Source: Nitzschia sp. DOCU1
Lineage: Eukaryota; Bacillariophyta; Bacillariophyceae; Bacillariales; Bacillariaceae
Length of the DNA: 64,000 bases
Assembly: GCA_951394045.1 (NCBI GenBank)
Contig: OX595993.1
Span: 248,001 to 312,000 of the forward strand
Direction of reading: 5' to 3'
The position numbers and the translations under genes are program-made. Position 1 is the stretch's first letter; each line of letters starts with the position of its first letter. A model generated the notes under the pieces. The model did no database searches. It had not been told where the DNA came from and saw only the letters and a program-made list of their open reading frames with translations. Shown here piece by piece: positions 31,575 to 42,351 of the stretch.

Positions 31575-31823
31575 CCACCCTGGAGTTGGACCCTATCGTC
31601 CAACACACAAGATCATTTCGTGATCTACAACAAATGGAAAAAAAGAAAAAAAAAGACGTTCTCATACGATGAGAATATGCATATCAGATACATGTTTTAT
31701 ATTCACCCAGTTCCCCTGGGGTCGTTCGAAGAGTTGTGCTGCCACTGGTGGCCTCCATCCCGGCGACGGTAAAGTCCCAAGAGGACAACTACGTTGTAGT
31801 TAATCTATGAGTTATTTATTTAT
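31575..31823 (+). other. LINE 3' UTR and tail
   Basis: 249 bp after the ORF2 stop. It contains an A-rich run near 31631-31655 and ends in a short TTAT/TTTA microsatellite next to the target-site duplication. No hairpin was identified with confidence. Confidence 0.6.
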
Positions 31824-31844
31824 TTACTTGTTTGTGGCAAAACA
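31824..31844 (+). repeat. LINE target-site duplication, right copy
   Basis: Identical to 23298-23318. The bases that follow (ATCTACGCTC) are the original right flank. Confidence 0.85.
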
Positions 31845-32087
31845 ATCTACGCTCTGGCAATCCGCTTTCTTCCTACTGCTTTGTTGAGGGTCGTGGGATT
31901 CGAGAGGGAATGAACTCTCGAACATTCAGGTTTGACGTTCGTTCCCCCTCTAGAACGAGAGCGTTTGATGGATTCAAAGAGGATGCGCCTCCACACGGAG
32001 TGATCCACAAGCATGATGACATCGCGCAGGTAGACATGTTCGGTTATTGATCTCGTAAGGTTTGAAATGATCGTCATGTATTATTAT

Positions 32088-35000
32088 CTAGATGGGAGCT
32101 GGGGTTGGCGGCCCAGAACAGCAATATGTTGCAATGTTATTTGAGTTGGCGTTGCTCGCTAGCTTGGAGCACTCGGAACCAGGATAGGCACTGCTGCCGA
32201 TATAGGTGCCAGAGCAGCAGCCGCATTGCATATTTTTTCCGGCTGCACCAGGGACGATGGTATTCTGCCCATTTTTACACACTAGATTGTAGTCGTTACC
32301 TGCTCGTTGAACGCAGAATTTTCCACCTACAATAAAGAGAGTGAGATAAAAAGAATGTGAAAAATCCTTTGTTGACAACGAGATAAGGGCTGAACGATAT
32401 CATGGGCGTACCTGTGGTGGGATGAGCAGTCGGCGCATTTGTTGGAAACGGGGTCGGTTCGGGCGACGGTGCTGTCGAAGGTGCCTTGACGGGTGACCGG
32501 GAAGGCGTAGACGTTGGGTTTGCGGACGGTTGCCGGGTCGAAGGTGATGGAGATGGGGCGTGGCTCGGCAGGTTGGACGGCGTACTTGTCAAAGGAGAAC
32601 CACTCGGACGACTGCTCGCGGCATTGGTGGGGCCAAAACTTGGTTGGCCTGAAGGTGCTCCTGCAATCGGGGCGTCCGTTGGCTGCTTGCTGGGCTCGGT
32701 CGATGGCTTGCTGGATACTAGTTCCGGCGAAGGGCGCGAGCTTGGACTGTCCCTAGGCGCACTTGGACTGGAACTTGGTTGGCCTGAAGGTGCTCCTGCA
32801 ATCGGGGCGTCTGTCGGTTGCTTGCTGGGCTCGGTCGACGGCTTGCTGGAAAGTTCCGGCGAAGGGCGCGAGCTTGGACTGTCGCTAGGCGCACTTGGAC
32901 TGGAACTTGGTTGGCCTGAAGGGGCTCCTGCAATCGGGGCGTCTGTCGGTTGCTTGCTGGGCTCGGTCGATGGCTTGCTGGATACTAGTTCCGGCGAAGG
33001 GCGCGAGCTTGGACTGTCGCTAGGCGCACTTGGACTGGAACTTGGTTGGCCTGAAGGTGCTCCTGCAATCGGGGCGTCTGTCGGTTGCTTGCTGGGCTCG
33101 GTCGACGGCTTGCTGGATACTAGTTCCGGCGAAGGGCGCGAGCTTGGACTGTCGCTAGGCGCACTTGGACTTGAACTTGGTTGGCCTGAAGGGGCTCCTG
33201 CAATCGGGGCGTCTGTCGGTTGCTTGCTGGGCTCGGTCGATGGCTTGCTGGATACTAGTTCCGGCGAAGGGCGCGAGCTTGGACTGTCGCTAGGCGCACT
33301 TGGACTGGAACTTGGTTGGCCTGAAGGTGCTCCTGCAATCGGGGCGTCTGTCGGTTGCTTGCTGGGCTCGGTCGATGGCTTGCTGGATACTAGTTCCGGC
33401 GAAGGGCGCGAGCTTGGACTGTCGCTAGGCGCACTTGGACTGGAACTTGGTTGGCCTGAAGGTGCTCCTGCAATCGGGGCGTCCGTTGGCTGCTTGCTGG
33501 AAAGTTCCGGCGAAGGGCGCAAACTTGGAGTTTCGCTAGGAAGCGGAGTGGGGCTGGCACTTGGTTCAGGCGAACGAGTGGGGCCCGCCGATGAACTAGC
33601 GGACGGCGCCGGGGAAACCGTAGGGAAGGCTGATCGTTTCAAACTCCCAAGTATTGTAGGAGTCGAGCTGGGATCATCAGTAGGAGATTCAGATGGACTC
33701 TCGCTTGGATCATCCGAGGGACTTTCAGTTGGCAATGTTGTCGGGACCCCGGGGGGGCCTTGCGCAGGAGGTTCGCTTGGTGTCTCTGTTGGCACACTGC
33801 TTGCCACCATAGTCGGTCGCTCTGTTGGGTTAGCACCAGGCCCTCCTGTTGGGTTGTTCGATTTCAAATTCGATGGGGGTAAGGTGGCCCCAAGCTCTGT
33901 AGGTGCTGCCGACCCTGTAATTGTTGGTCTGACTGTTGCTGCCGAAAAAATTGTCGGCCTGGGTGAAAAATCGATAAATGACTGATCCGCGGGAAGACCC
34001 GATGGCGACTCGGAAGGAACAAGGTTGGTGGGCCGCATTGTTGGGCCTCGTGTAATTGGACTTTCACTGGACGGGCTTGTTGCGACGGGGTCCTGCATTA
34101 TTGCTGGCCCAGTTGGACTTGGTGTGGGTCGATACGTTGGGCCGACAGTAGTTGCCTGCGAGGTCGGTATCGACGAGAGATGCACAGTTCCCGAAGGCTG
34201 GGGCGATCCGGGGGGCGTGGTAGTCGGCCGATTGAACTCGATGGGAGTTGGTCGTGCAGTATCCGATGGACTGGCACTTGGCTGGCTGGATTCGATGAGG
34301 AGGGTTGGCCCGGGACTAGCTGACGGACTTGCCGAAGGAGACGTACTAACCGAGGGACTGAAGGATGGCGCATTGCTTGGATCTGGGATGAAGATTATTT
34401 CATAGAGAGTGAGAAACTCTTCCAATCCCTTCGTCGACACGTCCCCATTGAGAATTTCATTTCGAAAATCTGTCAATTCCCTTATTTGGATATTCATAGC
34501 AATCAAATGATCGATTGCCTTGATGGCCTCCTTGTTCAATTGTAGCTGGCGCCGCGTCCCACCACCACCACTGCCGGCCAGGTACTGCTCCACATATTGA
34601 TTGCTAAATTGCGACGAATCCGCAACTCCAGATTCTCCTTCAGTTGAATCCATGCTAATTCCAAAGAGTGGTTCAAAGGGGCAGTCTGGATAGCATGACA
34701 CGGTAGCACTCCAATATGTATCCAATCCAAATGGCTGTCGAGGGTATGTCTCCAACAACTCGGCATGCAATACTTGTCGCTCATATAATTCATCGCAACC
34801 TAACGAAATTTGATTGTACGCATTCTTGAATATAATTCCCATGGATGTTTTGGAAGGCAACTCGTCCGTTCGGAATGCGATTCGCATGTACCCCGTGGCA
34901 TTCTTGGCCTCGTTGGGGTGACAAATTTGTACCGGTATGGGTTGGATCGTGGAAGTAGATGTCGTCGTGAGATCGGCGGAAGTCTTAATCGTCACTCCTG

Positions 35001-36465
35001 CATACGTTGCCGCTCCCGTTCCCACCACAGCCACAGTTATAGCCGCCACAGTCGCCATGGTGGCGGTTCCTGCTGCTGCTGCTCCGGCGGCCACTGCGGC
35101 CGTACTGGCCATTGTCATTGTTGCCTGCGCCGCGCCTTGGACAGCTGAGGATGCTGCTTGTGTTGCCATGCTTTGGAGGACTTGGGTATTCAATCCTGCA
35201 TTTGGATTAAGATAAAATCCTCCAATTTGAGATTGAGACATGCTAGCTTGCGAAATATTTCCGGCTTGGGCTACAGTTGAGAAGGCTTGACTCGCCCCTC
35301 CATCTCCGGGCATGGCGGATGCCGCTTGAGCCACATCGATATTCTTGGCTGCACCTTCCCGTAAGGCATCGGCATGATGATGCAACAAGTCTGCTCCCCC
35401 ATCTTCATCTCTTGAGTTTTGTACCGACCTATCAAATAGGCTAAAGATCTTTTTGGTCCCCCATCCTACCAAAGCCATGAATCCCATTCCTCCCACGGCA
35501 TACAGCACCTGTCGCCGAATCGTCTTTTCTTCATCGTCTTCTTCATCATTTTGTTCCGACAAGACAGAATCCCCATCATCTTCATCGGCAAAGAAGCTAC
35601 TTTCCAAACTACCATTCAAAGATGATAATCCATTGCCTTTTCCTCCCTGATCAAAGATATCCATGGAATCGAGACTGAACGCCCCAATGGTTTGTGTCGA
35701 AATGGGAGGCAAGGCAAAGGCCGTATTGTCATCATCCTCATCGACATCCATCCGAGTTGCAATGATACTGGCAAATCGAATCGTTTTGTTGGGTTGTACT
35801 GTCTCGTCTTTTAGTTCCGTGGTATATTCCTCCGGATACACCATGCTGTTCATCATGGACGAAGAAGACGATGAATCGTCCATCAAGGCACTCATTCCAA
35901 ACGACCTCTCACTGTTATTACCATTTCTGTATTGTGATGAGGACGCTGGCTTGCCATGATGTTCTCCATCAAAAGCATCGGCAAAAAGTTCATCCTCTCG
36001 TAGACTGGTTGACAAGGAGAGATTCTGAGGAAGCGCTGCCACCAGTTCGGTTTCGGAAGCATTTCCAGCAAAAATATCCAGAGACGCTTGCGAAGACATA
36101 CTAGTAGAGCAGAAGGCAGTATTACGGATATGAGGATCATCCAAAGAACCACCATCATTGTCCATCATGGAAAAGTCTTCAAATTCTAATTCTTCTTCGG
36201 CAATCGTGGCTTGATGGAGAAAGGACTCGTCAAAGGGTTGAAGGGTTGCTGTTGCTGCTGGTGGTGGTGCTGTGTTTTCTTCCATTTGAATCAAGTGATT
36301 GCTCACACTCGTCAACGAATGATCTTCTTCGTTGGAGTGCTGCTGGTCATCACTAGTACTATCACTGCTGGAGCTATCCCCATGAAGATTTAAAAAGGGA
36401 ACCGGGGATGGTAACTCGTCGCTGGTGCTGGTGCCTTCATTCTTCCAATAAGAAGAGCGAGACAT
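32088..36465 (-). CDS. Large membrane-associated Ser/Pro/Thr-rich repeat protein, wall or adhesion type
   Basis: Two exons, 36465-32412 and 32326-32088, joined across an 85-bp phase-1 intron (ACAG|GTACGC, TTGTAG|GTGG), give about 1430 residues. The ATG at 36465 is preferred since no earlier ATG is in frame. The N-terminal 310 residues are acidic and Ser-rich. A hydrophobic helix sits near 320-343 (VLYAVGGMGFMALVGW), with an Ala/Val-rich hydrophobic segment near 452-488. From about 695 to 1350 the protein is a PTxxPS-rich mucin-like stalk containing seven near-identical 44-45-residue repeats (about 975-1275). Exon 2 encodes a compact domain with eight cysteines (FCVQRAG, QCGCCSG, ATYCCSG). This architecture suits a surface protein with an O-glycosylated stalk and a disulfide-rich head. 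No enzyme domain is visible. Confidence 0.75.
32640..33540 (-). repeat. Coding tandem repeat, seven units of 132-135 bp
   Basis: The motif starting CTTGGTTGGCCTGAAGG (plus strand) recurs near 32640, 32775, 32908, 33043, 33178, 33313 and 33448. Spacing is 135 bp except for one unit lacking a codon. Each unit encodes KQPTDAPIAGAPSGQPSSS followed by a SPSAPSDSPSSRPSPEL-type half. High identity between units suggests recent expansion or gene conversion. Confidence 0.95.
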
Positions 36466-38050
36466 GATTGTTGCGTGTTTGTGTTGGCGTCCTTCTTCTA
36501 GTTCTTCTTCTACCACTTCTCGTCTTGGACAGGGTCTCCTCAGACTTTGAAATTAACTCTGTTAGACTCTGTTGCAAGTCAAGCAATCGTCGAATGATGT
36601 AGTAATGTACAAGTTGCAATGAAGAGAGGCAGTAGAGGTGAATTACATCACAGCACAAGCAAGCAGTAACGAAAATATCTCCCTCCAACGGGCGCCGAGC
36701 GCACATCACCAACCAGAGCAGTACACAACTTCAGTCTTGACCCACAACAAATGACTCTTCGGAGCTCTAGTAAGATGAATGAGACAATGTCTTCAGATTT
36801 CTCTTGGGGCCATGTGTAGACGAATCTCATTTAATTGTCATGCTCTATTATGTGTGGTTTTCCGAAACTACATCCACGATCAAATATGCAGCAATATATA
36901 TATGTATATATTCAGTCGAATTAGTCATTGTAATAGGTAATTATTGCTCAGGTGCCAAGAATATCATAGAATCCGACATTCATTTAACCCCAAATTGTTA
37001 GCAGAACACAAGCCCCACAAACGGTCATGAATGACATCCAAAATCATGCGATCCATTTTGTCACTGCCAACGACAAACTCCGACAACAGTGGAGATTATG
37101 ACTCTATCATTAGCTGCACTACCACCACCAGAATTTGTGGATGTTTCTTTGGCTTGCTGCTTGCCGAACGACTAGAAATCACAATAGCACCAGACGGCGC
37201 CTATGGAAGAGCTTGGACATTTTGGCGCACGACGACGAGGCATGCATTGTATGATGAACCTTACCATAATACTGTCAATTAGCTGCTTGCTGTTCTGAAG
37301 AATAGAACCGCCGCTTCTGCCTGTGATGACGGCCTCCATGACAACATGGGTGTCGGTATAAGAAGGAAGGCTCATGATGGCTGATGGCCCTACTACCTAT
37401 CTCCGGTAAAGGTGCCACCGCAACACCGCATAGTGGGACGTTGATTTTCTTTTCTTTGCTATTTCAAAGAGTTCATTCCTGAAACATACAAGCTTGAGCG
37501 CTTGTCCGAGAACACTCCTGATTGTAAACGGCGCCGCCGGGTCATGTCGTCAGTTCCAAGAACAACTGGACAAGAAGTACTAGGGGATCTGCTACTCCTA
37601 CGATTCTTCCCCATGCTAGTAGTCAAGAAAAATGGGCGGAAAAGTATCATCGTGTTGATGAAAAAAAGGCAGCGACTTGAGTACATTCGAGGAACAATCC
37701 CAGGAGGGAGCCTGCGCCTGATGTCACACATCATGCAATCAAATAGTTCAATGGCCATCCAGTCCACAAAACCCTTCTCTGTTCCTCAACGGTAGGCCGT
37801 ACTCAAACACACATATTGACGCTGCAAAGTGTTCCACAATGCCCACATGATCAATCTGAAAGGAGAGGCTAGGTCAAGAATGGACAGACCTCGATGCTCC
37901 AGTTCCCCTGGCTTATCTAGGCTATCAGATGTCGAATCATCGAGTCCGTCGTTTTCTTCCTGCTGATCTTCGGGTGCTGTATTTTCTTAAACGGCTGTAT
38001 ACTGGTAGACATCTCTGCGTCCCTTATCTGGTGACAACTAAATGTCTCTG
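36466..38050. other. Intergenic stretch, no supported gene
   Basis: 1.6 kb between two minus-strand genes. Several open frames of 60-102 codons exist on both strands (for example 37502-37795 and 37767-37459) but none shows a domain or consistent features. The promoter of the repeat protein should lie at the left end; nothing specific is recognisable. Confidence 0.4.
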
Positions 38051-39802
38051 TCAGTAGAGGACAAGGTGCATGAGCGATGCACCTTTTTGTGTTTCTTCTT
38101 GTTCGAGCATGCAATCAGGCATTTGACTGCAGAAATCAATTTTTGACACTGTTGTAGCGCTTGGGAGCACCATCGTCGACCAGCTTTCAATTTGGCATTC
38201 GCCGGGAAGAAGGCACCACTCAGTACTAGCTATGAAGGCACTTTCATTCAGAAGCTTCGTTCCCGAAGCACCCCAAAGATCCATATTTACGTACTCTGCC
38301 AGATCCTCTGGTTGAACACCAGGATGGGTGATTGAAAGTGCCAGGATAGTAGTTCCAGTAGCCAGCGATGACGACGACGGCTCCCCCACTACATGGAGAC
38401 TGCGGAGATCGAACTGTAGACGCTCTCCTGTCGTACAGCAAGGCAACGCATAGGAATTTTTGCGATCAGACCGCAAGGGATCTGATTTACCATTTTCAAT
38501 GATTGTTAAGTTGCCCTCAACACTGCCGTCATTGCCATGGTAGTGTATTGCCTGTATCATGCCACTTCGTAGTTTGACATTGATGGGAAGCTCGGACGAC
38601 CAAGACGCTTTGGGATGGTGATTGTATACAATATCAACTAAACGCTGCTGGCATCTCGTGAGGCTGTCCAAGGAGCAAGGAATGTGAATGGTGGGCGAAG
38701 GGATCATCTTGTTCTTGTCAGTTCCACCCTGTTCCTCTCTTGCATCGTCCCTGACAAGGTCCCAAAGCAAATAGCCGAGCATCCACTCCCCCGTTGCCAT
38801 TGGATGGGTAGAACCCATTACAAACAACCTCTTCAAAAGCCAAGGATCCCAAGCCAAGTGATCCAAATACCCTGCTAGGCTGACGCTCCCAACAACAAAA
38901 TCATAGGAGGCTGCCAAGTATTGGTGACATTGAACTATTTCGGCTGGAATGCTTTGATTTTTCCACTCGGGAATTGTTTCCTCATGAAATGCCCATGTAT
39001 CCCACAAATATGCTAGAATAACGAGCGGAGGGGGGTTGTTGACCTTTTCTATCTGATCGAGATACATAATGAGTGCATTCCTTTGAGCCTCACAGTCCAT
39101 ATGGTCATTCAACGAAAATTCCCAGATAATGAGGTCCGTTTCTTTTGGAACAAACGAATGTATCAAATACGCTGTATGAAACGACTTTCGGCCCCCATGT
39201 CCTCGATTTTCCAGTTGGATACGCGGTCGGGAATTGCCACGAAAGGAGTATTCGAGATTGTGCACAAAGGCAAAATCCCAACGATGGGTATCTATCAGGT
39301 GTTTCCGAAGATACGCTCCAGCGGTTGCCGAACCACCCGTGGAACAAATGACCACAGTTTTGTTGTTGCTGTTCTCTAGCCTGTCGACGAGTCGCTGTCG
39401 AGCATTCTTGCTGTAAAGTGTGACAGCAGCCCCCCCTTGCGGTTTGGGGAGTCGTCTTATCATTGAAGTTTCAAATCCGTTAGGAAGCTTCGGAAAATCC
39501 TTCACCATAAAGCGCTGGAATTCTGTGCTATTCCATCGCCACCATTCGTTTTTCGTCGTGCTTGTGACTGTCGGAGTTGTTGTCGCCACCGTCGCCGTCG
39601 CCGTAACGTTCCGAGGCCATGGCGAATTCGAGAAGGAGGAGTCCATTTCCAGGATTGCCATTGTAGCGGCATGATTCGTGGCATCATTATGTGGAAGCCC
39701 CCTAAGAGCAGCAAAAATTTCTTCATCCAGAAGTACGTAAACAAGAGATAACGCTATTATTAGAAACACAAGAGGTGCATTCTTCTTGGCCAGAAGGTTC
39801 AT
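38051..39802 (-). CDS. SGNH-hydrolase-like type II membrane protein
   Basis: Single exon, 583 residues from ATG 39802. A signal anchor spans residues 9-26 (PLVFLIIALSLVYVLL), followed by a Thr/Val-rich stem. The lumenal domain shows the SGNH layout: VVICSTGGSATAG near 150 (catalytic Ser in GGS), LENRGHGG near 197, WEFSLNDH near 230 (Asn block) and THPMATGEW near 330 (His block). About 200 further residues form a beta-rich C-terminal part with several cysteines (CLLPGECQIES, CSQMPDC). SGNH proteins in the secretory pathway include esterases and polysaccharide O-acyl enzymes; the substrate here is unknown. The gene is intact. Confidence 0.7.
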   Translation of the reverse strand: MNLLAKKNAPLVFLIIALSLVYVLLDEEIFAALRGLPHNDATNHAATMAILEMDSSFSNSPWPRNVTATATVATTTPTVTSTTKNEWWRWNSTEFQRFMVKDFPKLPNGFETSMIRRLPKPQGGAAVTLYSKNARQRLVDRLENSNNKTVVICSTGGSATAGAYLRKHLIDTHRWDFAFVHNLEYSFRGNSRPRIQLENRGHGGRKSFHTAYLIHSFVPKETDLIIWEFSLNDHMDCEAQRNALIMYLDQIEKVNNPPPLVILAYLWDTWAFHEETIPEWKNQSIPAEIVQCHQYLAASYDFVVGSVSLAGYLDHLAWDPWLLKRLFVMGSTHPMATGEWMLGYLLWDLVRDDAREEQGGTDKNKMIPSPTIHIPCSLDSLTRCQQRLVDIVYNHHPKASWSSELPINVKLRSGMIQAIHYHGNDGSVEGNLTIIENGKSDPLRSDRKNSYALPCCTTGERLQFDLRSLHVVGEPSSSSLATGTTILALSITHPGVQPEDLAEYVNMDLWGASGTKLLNESAFIASTEWCLLPGECQIESWSTMVLPSATTVSKIDFCSQMPDCMLEQEETQKGASLMHLVLY

Positions 39803-40565
39803 CGTTGCGTTGTCGTAGTACTTTCACAAAATTGATGATGGCATCAAATTGACAGAAACTGTGCCAGCCGCAAAATTTTAGCGAAAGACAATTTTATGCA
39901 GTGCATGAAAAAATGGATTAACCCGAGCGTAGCGAGGGCAATACACGCTCGGTGCACCGCAGGATAGCAGGTGCGCCTAAATGTTTTGACAGCGGCAATT
40001 TTTGTTCCAACGCTATGAGACGATGCTTGCAGTGCTCCATCACAACAAAATGCCACGACGGATTTTCAGAAGCAGCGCATTAAGAAAAATGACCACAAAA
40101 GTAGCTGTTCATTTGCAACTGATCAAATGGACGCAAGCCGATGACACAAGCAACTGCTTCATAACGACAAAAACGGCAGGTCTTTTTCAACGAATCATAC
40201 GGGGAACCTAATTCGATCCTACAAACGACGTAGTGCACTACGATAATGATCCATAGGGTTAATGAGCAATAGTTGTTCAGTCCAAAGTAGATCCTTCCAC
40301 AACTCCGAGGATGACTTACCACATAATTTTGGAGTTCACTCTGCCGCGGCTGTATGTCGGGTATTTGTAAGACATTAAGTCTGCAACCCCGGCATTCGAG
40401 TCTCTCCTCTCGCTAGCCAGCACTCGCCCATTGTATTTGTAGGCATCAAAACTGTATCTGATCATCATCATGAATACGCCACTGTGATGTCGAATGATGC
40501 AACGAGCCCCATACTGCCTCGTTTCCCTCAAGCCCCATCTTTGGGCGTAACAAGATAGAAGACGG
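39803..40565. other. Intergenic stretch, no supported gene
   Basis: Between the SGNH gene start and the kinase stop. It contains a small hairpin near 39922-39950 (CGAGCGT paired with ACGCTCG). No coding frame is convincing. Confidence 0.4.
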
Positions 40566-42351
40566 CTATGGTATCGGGATCTTGATAAGCGTTGAGTTTT
40601 GCAGTTCCCCGCGACGAATCGCTTCCGTTTTGGTATCCTCCAAAACAGACACCACCTCAAAAATGGAAGGTCGCTCTTTCCGATTGGCTGCCCAGCATCG
40701 TTCCATAACTTCCACTAGCTTTCCTTCAATGAAACTGCGTATTCGATACCGAGGATCGATAAATGGCCTCTTCCCGTCAATGATTGCGTCCTATGAAACG
40801 AGAAGGGGTAAGTGGGTGTCTATTCTGCGAACGGCATCGGGTTCAGACTTACATATAGGCTGTCCTTCGCCGTCTCATTGTCACCGGCCCCGTGAAATTG
40901 CTCGTCATAGAATGGCCATAACCCCGTCAGCTAACAGTAAGACAATTTTAGTTCGCCGTAATTGTTATCAAATCATCTCCCGCAACGTATAGCGAATCAC
41001 TCACCATCGTATAGATGTTATTTCCCAGAGCATAAGTATCAACCGATTCGTCTTGGGCCTCCCCACTGTATTCTTCGGGCGGTCTGTAAAACGCATCACC
41101 CCATGTACCATGGGTGAAGCAATAATGTTGCTCGTTTTCGTTCCACTTCGGTTCTTTAGCGTTGTTGAAATCGTTCAATTTGATACTTCCATCCGGTGCA
41201 ATCAGCCACTGTTCGATATGTGTGTCACCATGAACGATGGGGCCTCCCTCAAATCCATGCAGGTCTGCCAATGATCTCGCCATCTCTAAAGAAACCTGAA
41301 GTTTTTCGCTGGCAGTCAAGTTATTCTGTGGATACACATTGTCGAGTTTGTCAAGTTCCTTTTGTGAAGCGAGACCATCTTCGTCGATGATAATTCTCTC
41401 GTTCAAGTCAGAAGCCATCGTCTCAATGAACACAGAAGTACCACAGTATCCATAAATATCCAAGATACGAGGCGAATGGGACAGTCTCTCCATCATGATT
41501 GCTTCCTTGTGTATCTTGGAATTATCTTGGTTGGACATCTTAATCCTAAACTTGATCCGTTTCAACACGAAATCATCGGAAGGATTTTGCCGCTGGAATC
41601 GGAAGGAATCTCGATACGACCCCGAACTACATTGTTACCGAAAGTTATATGGAAAAGTGTGAGGACCGGGGATTGCTAACCTTGCCTCAAGGCCATCGGG
41701 CACTTACTTCAGGTAGGAAACTTCGTATCCTTCGTCGTTCAATCTTTCGATAACCTTTTCGTGGATTTGATTACACGTGGGGAAACTCAGCGAAAACCAG
41801 CTTGCTGTCCGACAGGTTCCAGATTCACCCTTGTACCTACGACCATCATCCATTCCTTCCAAGAAGGATTCTCGCCAATGCTCAGCGTCGAGATAGTCTT
41901 CCAAGGGTATAGGACCAGCGAAAGCCGGGCGGGGTCTGAACTTGAGCTCCCCATAATCCCTGTTCCCCCTAGCTGCCGGCGGAAGCTTTAGGAGAATGTG
42001 TTTGTGGTCTACTTGTAATGCTACAGAAGGGTCAAAATCAATTCTCAGATCGACCTTCAGATTCCCATCATTTTTTTTCAGGATCCTTGCCGTTGAATTT
42101 GCGATGAAGGATCCCATGTCTTCGGCAAAGAAAAGTATCGCCAACATCACCAAGCTTAACCAAAACAACATCGCTGTATTTCCACTCCGAGTGTAAGTAC
42201 GCCAGTTCACCTGATCCCATGGCAGCCGTTTCGGTTTTTTCTCTCCCTGATTTGCTGGGAAATCGGGCATGTGCACGGTTGGAAGACCAGGCACAGGTTC
42301 GCCATTGTTCCGCGATCGATCTGGTAGACCTGAATATGTCGAACGCCTCAT
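40566..42351 (-). CDS. Membrane-tethered protein kinase, four exons
   Basis: Exons 42351-41708, 41626-41005, 40930-40853 and 40790-40566, with introns of 81, 74 and 62 bp, all GT-AG (donors GTAAGT, GTGAGT, GTAAGT). The spliced protein has about 522 residues; the first in-frame ATG is 42351, though an extra upstream exon is possible because the frame is open 21 codons further. A transmembrane segment lies near 58-78 (AMLFWLSLVMLAILFF). After about 135 residues the kinase domain begins with SGSYRDSF (glycine loop, rebuilt across intron 1), FVLKRIKF (Lys), IVHGDTHIEQWLI (catalytic loop) and LNDFNNA (metal loop), then RPPEEYSG, YTMLTGLWPF and CWAANRKERPS. The HRD and DFG motifs read HGD and DFN and the loop Asn is Gln, so activity is uncertain. 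I believe related divergent kinases occur in diatoms. Confidence 0.82.

Larger units (their letters stand above)
23319..31823 (+). mobile_element. Full-length non-LTR retrotransposon (LINE), 8.5 kb
   Basis: Flanked by identical 21-bp duplications (23298-23318 and 31824-31844), the length expected from target-primed insertion. It has a 107-bp 5' leader, ORF1 (779 residues), ORF2 (1933 residues with endonuclease, RT, RNase H and a zinc-binding block), and a 3' end that finishes in TTAT/TTTA repeats (about 31811-31823) instead of a long poly(A). Both ORFs are uninterrupted. No 5' truncation is evident because the duplication lies just 107 bp before the ORF1 start. The element could still be active. 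Confidence 0.88.

Noticed and set aside
32486..33985. A 499-codon open frame on the plus strand with Gly/Leu-rich repeats
   Set aside because: It lies antisense to the repeat region of the minus-strand surface protein. Its length follows from the 135-bp repeat having no stops in this frame, and it shows no independent features.
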